Shown: piece by piece, positions 12,901-23,000 of the stretch
Layout of the letters: each line of letters opens with the position of its first letter
Position numbering within the stretch: position 1 is the stretch's first letter
DNA from: Garra rufa
Lineage: Eukaryota > Chordata > Actinopteri > Cypriniformes > Cyprinidae
NCBI RefSeq assembly: GCF_049309525.1
Contig: NC_133384.1
Span: 15,161,085 to 15,225,084, forward strand
Direction of reading: 5' to 3'
Length of the DNA: 64,000 nt
Program-made: the position numbers and the translations under genes
The notes under the pieces: generated by a model
Told to the model about the DNA's origin: nothing
The model's database searches: none
Seen by the model: only the letters and a program-made list of their open reading frames with translations

Positions 12901-15900
12901 AACATTTTTAACAAGTTGCCAACACGTTTCTAATATGTTTCTATCATGTTTCTATCATGATTAGTAAGTTGCTAGCATGTTTCCAACATGATTAACAAGT
13001 TGCTAACATGTTTCCAACATGTTTCTAGGCCGACTAGCAAGTTGCTAGCACGCCATTAACATGTTTCTAGCATGATTAGCAAGTTGCTAGCATGTTTCCA
13101 ACATGTTTCTAGGCTGACTAGCAAGTTGCTAGCACGCCATTAACATGTTTCTAGCATGATTAGCAAGTTGCCAACATGATTAGCAAGTTGTTAGCACGTT
13201 TCTAACATTTTTAACAAGTTGCCAACACGTTTCTAATATGTTTCTATCATGTTTCTATCATGATTAGTAAGTTGCTAGCATGTTTCCAACATGATTAACA
13301 AGTTGCTAACATGTTTCCAACATGTTTCTAGGCCGACTAGCAAGTTGCTAGCACACCATTAACATGTTTCTAGCATGATTAGCAAGTTGCTAGCATGTTT
13401 CCAACAAGTTTCTAGGCCGACTAGCAAGTTGCTAGCACGCCATTAACATGTTTCTAGCATGATTAGCAAGTTGCTAGCATGTTTCCAACATGTTTCTAGG
13501 CCGACTAGCAAGTTGCTAGCACGCCATTAACATGTTTCTAGCATGATTAGCAAGTTGCTAGCATGTTTCCAACATGTTTCTAGGCCGACTAGCAAGTTGC
13601 TAGCACGCCATTAACATGTTTCTAGCATGATTAGCAAGTTACTAGCATGTCATTAGCATGTTTCCAACATGATTAGCAAGTTGCTAGCACGTTTCTAACA
13701 TTTTTAACAAGTTGCCAACACGTTTCTAATATGTTTCTATCATGTTTCTATCATGATTAGTAAGTTGCTAGCATGTTTCCAACATGATTAACAAGTTGCT
13801 AACATGTTTCCAACATGTTTCTAGGCCGACTAGCAAGTTGCTAGCACGCCATTAACATGTTTCTAACACGATTAGCAAGTTACTAGCATGTCATTAGCAT
13901 GTTTCCAACATGATTAGCAAGTTGCTAGCACGTTTCTAATGTTTCTATCATGTTTCTATCATGATTAGTAAGTTGCTAGCATGTTTCCAACATGATTAGC
14001 AAGTTGCTAGCATGTTTCCAACATGTTTCTAGGCCGACTAGCAAGTTGCTAGCACGCCATTAACATGTTTCTAGCATGATTAGCAAGTTGCTAGCATGTT
14101 TCCAACATGTTTCTAGGCCGACTAGCAAGTTGCTAGCACGCCATTAACATGTTTCTAGCATGATTAGCAAGTTGCTAGCATGTTTCACTGTTACTTGCAT
14201 TATCATGTCAATAACAAGTTGCAAACATGTTTTTAACATGATTAACACGTTATTACCATATTATTACCATGTTTCTAGCATGATTAGCAAGTTACTAGCA
14301 TGTCATTAGCAAGTTTCTAACATGATTATAGCATGATTAGCAAGTTGTTACCATGTTACTAGCATGTTTCTAACCGTATTAGTATGTTACTTGCATTATT
14401 AGCATGTCATTAACAAGTGGCTAACATGTTTCTAGCATGATTAACACGTTAATAACATGTCATTAACATGTTTCCAACATAATTAGCAAGTTGCTAACAC
14501 GTTTCTAGCATTATTAACAAGCTGCTAACACGTTTCTAACATGTTTCTAGCATGATTAACAAGTTGCTAGCATGTTTCTAGCATGATCAGCAAGTTATTA
14601 GCATGTTTCTAGCATGATTAGCAAGTTATTGGCATGTTTCTAACATTAACAAATTGCTAACACGTTTCTAACACGTTTTTAGCATGATTAGCAAGTTGCT
14701 ACAAGTTACTAGCATGTCATTGGCAAGTTTCTAACATGATTATAGCATGATTAGCAAGTTGTTACCATGTTTCTAGCATGATTAACAAGTTACTAGCATT
14801 TCATTAGCATGTTTCTAACATGATTAACAAGTTGCTAACATGCTTCTAGCACGATTAGCAAGTTGCTAACACGTTTCTAACATTTCTATCATGATTAGTT
14901 AGTTGCTAGCATGTTTCCAACATGAATAAGTTGCTAACATGTTTCCGACATGTTTCTAGGCTGACTAGCAAGTTCTAACATGTTTCTAGAATGATTAGCA
15001 AGTTATTAGCATGTTTCTAACACGATTAACAAGTTATTAGCATGTTAACATGTTTTTAACATGATTAGCAAGTTACTAGCATGTTTCTAACATGTTTAAC
15101 AAGTTGCTAGCATGTTTCTAGCAAGATTAGCAAATTGCTAACATGTTTTTAACATGATTAGCACATTATTTATGCCATTAGCATGACTGAGAAGTTACTA
15201 GCATGTTTCTAGCATGATTAACAAGTTACTAACATGTTGCTAGTATGATAACATGTTACTAACATAGCAAGTTACTAACGTGATTGTAGTTGCTAGGCTA
15301 GGCTAGTTAGTTAAATAGATTAGAAATATTAAGACAGAATGGCAGTTTGAATGGATTAGAAATAGTTCATAGAAGGGAAGCTCGATTTAAATTTAAATTT
15401 GAATTTTGACAGTTGGAGTTCGAATAGTGTTGGCTCATTTGAACGCTCGTCAGTGTAAGTCTATGGGATTTTTATATTTTTTTTAATCTTACATTTTAGG
15501 AAAACTATAAGTCGGATCAGTCTGAAACGATAGAGCACGGTAAATCAGATCAGTCCGAAGACCTGGGCTGAGTTTGGTGGCTCTAGCTTGAACGCTCTAG
15601 GAGGAGGAGGAATAAAAACAAAAAGCTTAAGTAGCAGATCAGTAGCCAATGGCATCCTAGCACGATTTTTACGAATTTTAAAATCAAGCCATCTTATTGA
15701 ATATATTCACTTTTAGCTAGAAACGCGTTGCGTTTTGAGTCATTAATCGATAAAATATTACTACTTTTTAGGTTTAGAAAACGCAAACAAAACAAAAACG
15801 TCGCATTTGAGTCTCCAGCAGAAAATGGCGTTTGTCGCCGCCGCCGTTCCCTGTAATTACCGCAGACTCCCTGCGACCGTAACCGGAGGTGAAAGCTCAC

Positions 15901-17019
15901 GCGGTTGACACGCTGTCATTAGCCGCTCGACCCGGTCTTATCGAAATCGGCAGCTTTCAGCATCGACGGCAGGTAAACACGAACAGCGGGGCGGCGCGTC
16001 CCAGCCCAGCCGGAGCCGTAATGGAGGACGGGACACAAACACAGCCTCTGGGCATTAGTTTAATATGCCACACGTGATTGTGTTCCAGCGAGACACTTTC
16101 ATAAGCGCCGCTTGTGAGTTCAAGCGTACGAGCGTTCAGCAAAACCCCCGAAAAAGCACGGAGAGACAGACAACGCCGACTAACAAGCTGTCTTTCACTT
16201 CACGGCCCTCTTCTTCAAGCCTTTGGAAAGCAAACAAGCTGGAGATGCTGCTGCTGTTGCTGTTTGGTTTTTTTCTTTTTCCCTGGAACGGTTTGTTCGG
16301 GTCGGTGGCTCGCTGTCGCCTCTGTAAGTGGAAGTGGAGGGAATCTGAGCGTTTAAAACACCTCCGGGGAGCCGCGGGATCTGCTTTCGGCGGGAAATTC
16401 ATGGCATGGAGACAGTCAATGAAAGCAGTGAGCCACTTGAGGTCAAAATGAAGTGGTTTTGCTATAGAAAAAGGCCTTTTTACTGTATTAAAAGGGTTTT
16501 GATGTAGTTAAATCTCTTTTATATACAGTTTTGAATGGCTTATTGTGACATAAAACCAAGAGGAACATGATATTTTTCTTTAAAATATTTGTGATATTAT
16601 TTTTAAAAAGTATTATTAAAATGATACAAATGATTTAAATAATAACATGAACAAAAATATTAATGGACAAAAAACCAGAAACAAATTACATAAAACATAA
16701 GGTGATATACAAAAATAGAAATGATAATAATAAGAATTATTTTATTAAAGGGAAAAAGGAAAAGCAAAGAATGAATGAAATCATAGGGGGAAAAGCTAAG
16801 ATAAAAAAGACACAAAAAGAAAGAAACAAATAATGACAGATGAAAAAGACGAAAAAAAATGTCCAAAATATGCAGAAACAAACCAAAAAATTAAAAAAAA
16901 AAAAAATCCAAATTACATATAAAAAAAAGTATATATACATAAATATTATGATAAGAAAAAATTGATTGAACAAATCAAAAAGACAAAAGAGAAAAAAAAA
17001 TTGCAACAGCAAAAATCAA

Positions 17020-17067
<48 letters not shown>

Positions 17068-20000
17068 AGAAAAAGACCAAAAAGGAAAATTTTTAAAGAA
17101 AAAAAATTAAATATGATTAAACAAAGAAAAAACATAAACATAATAAAAAACATAACAAAAATTATTATTATTATTATTATAGAAAAAATACAAATAAAAA
17201 AAATTAAAGAACAAAATACAGAGGGGAAGAAACTAGTGACAAAAAAGTGATAGAAAAAGACAAAAAAGTAAGAATAAACTAAAGAATAAAGCAACAACAA
17301 ACAGAAAAGAATATACAAAATAAATTATTAATATACAAAAACAAAAAATGAACAAAGAAATAGTTATGTGAATAAAATTATTATTATTATTATTATTATT
17401 ATTATTTATAGTATTTAGTTGTTATTATTAAAGAAAAATGCAGAAAGAAAAGAATATTAAAGAACATACAGAATGGAAGAAACGAGTGACAAAAACAAAG
17501 GAAAGAATGAAAGTATGAGAGAAAAAGGTAAAAAAATAATAATTAAATATTAACTAAAGAAAACACAACAAATAAAAAATAATATACCAAACGAGTCAAT
17601 AAATGAACAAAAGCAATTAAGAACAATTAATAAATAGTTAAATGTATAAAAATGTATTATTAACTATTATTATAGTATTTATTACTTTATTATTATTGCT
17701 AAAAAAACAAATTAAAGAAAATACAATAATAATAGAAAATATAATAATAATTATTATTATTGAGTGACAAAAACAGAAAATAATGAAAATATGTCAGAAA
17801 ATATTTTTTAAATAATTGTAAAAAATTAAAGAAAAAACAACAAACAATTGAAAACAATATACAAAATGAGTCAATAAATGAACAAAAGCAAAAAAAATCT
17901 AAGAAATAGTTAAATGTATAAAATATAATAATAATAATTATTGTTATTTATAGTATTTGTTTATTATTATTATTATTATTATTATTAAACGAAAACAAAT
18001 TAAAGAACAAAAACAGAAGGGAAGAAACAAGTGACCAAAAAACAAAGAAAAGAAAGTATGACAGAAAAAATATTTAAAATATTAAGAATAAACTTAAAGT
18101 AAAAAAACACAACAAACAACTGAAAGTAACATACAAAATGAGTCAAAAAAATTGAACAAAACCAAAAGAATAATGAACAAAGAAATAGTTAAATGTATAA
18201 AAATATAATTATTTATAGTAGAACAAAACAACTAAAAACAACACAAAATAAGTCAATAAATGAACAAAAGCAAAAATACAACAAAAAAAACGACACAAAA
18301 GAAATGAAATAAAAAGATTAAAAATATAAGAATAAACTAAAGAAAAAAATAACCAGAAAAAAAAAATACTACACAAAGCAATAGTTATATGTATACAAAT
18401 ATTATAAATAAGTATAGTAATTATTATTATTATTATTATTAAAGAAAAAAGCACAAAGAAAAGAAAAATTAAAGAACAACAAAACAGTTATACGTACAAA
18501 AATATTTCATTATGATTACTGTAGTCTTAATAAAAGTTGCATAAACTCTGCCTCCACTAAATAATACAGTAAGTGTAGGCCGCTGAGCGTACCTGCTGCA
18601 GTAATAAATAACGGAGCTGACGTCTGAACACAGGTGCACATTATATATCAGCTATTTCAATCAAGCGTGGGTCAGCGGGTGAGATTTACCAGCCAGAAAT
18701 ATCTGTTTCATAAGCCGTGCTTCTTTGAGAAAGCCTGACAGCGGCGCAGGTAAAATATGAGCCACTACTCTTCTGACACACTGACGACTTCAATTAGTTT
18801 GACAGAGTGCAAACAGAGCCACGCTAAAGTGATTAGCGCCGCTAAAAGCAGACTAACACGCCAGAGCGATCGCACTTCATAAATCTGAACAACTCGCCGT
18901 AATGAACTTACAAACAGCCACCGGAAGACTATCTGAGCCAAACCCTAAATCTAATCACATCGCCAGCCCACGGCAAAATATCACGGCCGGATGCGTCCGG
19001 AAAACACAAAAACATCACGAAAACTCAAACACTGTGGTCTGAACTGTCATTTTCGGTTATAGCCCAAACGGGCCAATCAGAGCGCGGCGTCACCTCGGCA
19101 GACCCGGCTAATTGGCTACGCGGCTTAGAGAGAAACCGCTCAAACGAGCCGCTTTCCCGGCTTCGGGAGTTTTTTTTCTTCTTCTGTGCTCGTCTAAATA
19201 AATAAGTGGAGTTCAGCCTGACTGACGGTAAATTGGCTGGAGTGACGGCCGAGGCCCCGCGACAGATAAACACGCGATCAAAGACGTTTATTAGCAAACG
19301 CAGACTGAAATATGCAGATTGGTGTGAAGGAGGTGAACAAACAGCTGGAGACACTGATGTAGAAGTAGACCGAGAAGACGGGATTTTGAGGAAAACTACT
19401 TCCTTTTTAAGAAGGTAAGGCAAGAAACCACTCCAAAATGTAGTTGCAATCGAAACTAGATTTAAAAAAAAAGTTAGACAAACTTTAGGTTGGCTTGAGA
19501 AAGCTTAGCTTGAGAGTTTAAAGCAGCTGTAAAAGCTTGAAGTTTTAAACTTTATATAGATTAGATGATTAGCATTTTGCTAGCATGATTAGAATGTAGT
19601 TAACATGTTTCTAACATTTTTCTAACATGTTTCTAGCATGATTAGCATGTTATTAGCATTAGTAGAATGATTAACATGTTGCTAGCATGATTAGAATGTA
19701 GTTAACATGTTTCTAACATTTTTCTAACATGTTTCTAGCATGATTAGCATGTTACTTGCATAATTAGCATGTTGCTAGCGAGTTACTAGCAAGCTTCTAA
19801 CATGATTAGCATGTTATTAGCATGTTGCAAACATTAACAAGTTACTAACCTGATTAACATGTTATTAGCATTATTAACATGTTGCTAACATATTTAGAAT
19901 ATAGTTAGCATGTTTCTAACATTTGTTCTAACATGATTAACACGTTACTTGCATAATTAGCATGTTGCTAGCAAGTTACTAGCCTGTTTCTAACATAATT

Positions 20001-23000
20001 AGCATGTTATTAGCATTAGTAGAATGATTAACATGTTGCTAGCATGTTTAGAATGTAGTTTACGTTTCTAACATTTTTCTAACATGTTTTTAACATGATT
20101 AACATGTTATTAGCATGTTGCAAACATGATTAACAAGTTACTAGCCTGATTAACATGTTATTAGCAATATTAACATGTTGCTAGCATCTTTAGAATATAG
20201 TTAGCATGTTTCTAACATTTGTTCTAGCATGTTTTTAACATGTTACTTGCACGATTAACATGTTGCTAGCAAGTTACTAGCCTGTTTCTAGCACAATTAG
20301 CATGATATTAGCATTAGTAGCATGACTAACATGTTGCTAGCATGTTTAGAATGTAGTTTACATGTTATTAACATGTTACTTACACAATTAGCATGTTGCT
20401 AGCGAGTTACTAGCAAGCTTCTAGCATGATTAGCATGTTATTAGCATGTTGCAAACATGATTAACAAGTTACTAGCCTGATTAACATGTTATTAGCATTA
20501 TTAACATGTTGCTAGCATCTTTAGAACATAGTTAGCATGTTTCTAACATTTGTTCTAACATGATTAACATGTTACTTGCTTAATTAGCCTGTTGCTAGCA
20601 AGTCACTAGCCTGTTTCTAGCATAATTAACATATTTATCATTAGTAGAATGATTAACATGTTGCTAGCATGTTTAAAATGTAGTTTACATGTTTCTAACA
20701 TTTTTCTAACATGTTTTTAACATGATTATCATGTTACTTGCACAATTAGCATGTTGCTAGCAAGTTACTAGCAAGCTTCTAACATGATTAGCATGTTATT
20801 AGCATGTTGCAAACATGATTAGCAAGTTACTAGCCTGATTAACATGTTATTAGCATTATTAACATGTTGCTAGCATCTTTAGAATATAGTTAGCATGTTT
20901 CTAACATTTGTTCTAGCATGCTTTTTAACATGTTACTTGCACGATTAACATGTTGCTAGCATGTTTAGAATGTAGTTAACATGTTTCTAACATTTTTCTG
21001 ACATGTTTTAACATGATTAACATGTTACTTGCACAATTAACGTGTTGCTAGCGAGTTATTAGCAAACTTTTAACATGATTAACATGTTGCTAGCATGTTT
21101 CTAGTATGTTTAGAATGTAGTTAACATGTTTCTAACATTTTTCTAACATGTTTAACGCATTTTTAGCATGATTAACATTACTTGCATGATTAGCAAACTT
21201 TTAACATGATTAACATGTTATTAGCATGTTGCTAGCATGTTTCTAGTATGTTTAGAATGTAGTTAACATGTTTCTAACATTTTTCTAACATGTTTAACGC
21301 ATTTTTAACATGATTAACATTACTTGCATGATTAGCAAACTTTTAACATGATTAACATGTTATTAGCATGTTGCTAGCATGTTTCTAGTATGTTTAGAAT
21401 GTAGTTAACATGTTTCCAACATTTTTCTAACATGTTTAACGCATTTTTAGCATGATTAACATTACTTGCATGATTAGCAAATTTTAACATGATTAACATG
21501 TTATTAGCATGTTGCTAGCATGTTTCTAGTATGTTTAGAATGTAGTTAACATGTTTCTAACATTTTTCTAACATGTTTAACGCATTTTTAGCATGATTAA
21601 CATTACTTGCATGATTAGCAAATTTTAACATGATTAACATGTTATTAGCATGTTGCTAGCATGTTTCTAGTATGTTTATAATGTAGTTAACATGTTTCCA
21701 ACATTTTTCTAACATGTTTAACGCATGTTTAGCATGATTAGCATTAATTGCACTATTAGCATGTTACTAGCATGTTTCTAACAAGTTATTTCTAACAAGC
21801 TTCTAACATGATTAACATGTTGCTAACAAGTTATTAGCAAACTTCTAACATGATTAGCATTTTGCTAGCATGTTTCTAGTATGTTTAGAATGTAGTTAAC
21901 ATGTTTCTAACATTTTTCTAACATGTTTAACATGTCTTTAACATGATTAATGATACTTGCATAATTAGCATGTTGCTAGCATGACTGACAAGTTATTAAC
22001 ATGTAAGTCTGTTTCTAGCATGATTAGCATATTACTAACATGATTGACAAGTTGCTAGTCTGTTTCTTACATGATTAGAATGTAGTTAACATGTTCTAAC
22101 ATTTTCTAGCATGTTTTTACACGATTAACAAGTTACTTTCATGATTAACATGTAATGAGCACGTTGCTAACAAGTTATTTGCAAACTTCAAGCATGATTA
22201 ACATGTTATTAGCCTGTTTCTAGTGTGATTAACATGTTATTAGCTTTAGTAGCATGATTAATGTTATTAGCATGTAGCTAACAAGCTTAGAATGTAGTTA
22301 GAATGTTATTAGCACTTTGCTAGCATGATTAACATGATTAGCATGCTATTAGCATTAGTAGCATGATTAGCAAATTACTAACATTTTGTTAGTATGTTTC
22401 TAGCATTATTAGCATGTTATTAACATTAACATGTTGCTAGCATGTTTCTAACCTGTTCAAAATGCAGTTAGCATTTTTCTAACGTCTAACATGTTTTATT
22501 TTTAACGTTACTTGTATGATTAGCATGTTGCTAGCAAGTTATTAGCAAACTTCTAGCATGATTAACATGTTATTAGCCTGTTTCTAGTGTGATTAACATG
22601 TTATTAGCTTTAGTACCATGATTAACAAGTTATTAGCATGTTGCTAGTCTGTTTCTAGCATTATTAACATGCTATTAACATTATTAGCATGATTAATGCT
22701 ATTAGCATGTAGCTAACAAGCTTAGAATGTAGTTAGCATGTTATTAGCACGTTGCTAGCATGATTAACATGATTAGCATGCTATTAGCATTGGTAGCATG
22801 ATTAGCAAATTACTAACATTTTGTTAGTATGTTTCTAGCATTATTAGCATGTTATTAACATTAACATGTTGCTAGCATGTTTCTAACATGTTTAAAATGC
22901 AGTTAGCATTTTTCTAACGTCTAACATGTTTTATTATTTTTAACGTTATTTGCATGATTAGCATGTTGCTAGCAAGTTATTAAGTTTCTAGCATGATTAG

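Noticed and set aside
11535..14200. Regular repeats at constant spacing, considered as a CRISPR-like array
   Set aside because: No unique spacers; units are contiguous minisatellite repeats in a vertebrate intron.
16065..16451. 128-codon plus-strand frame in the GC-rich island
   Set aside because: Overlaps other frames on both strands, no domain, and no splice context joining it to kdm4b.
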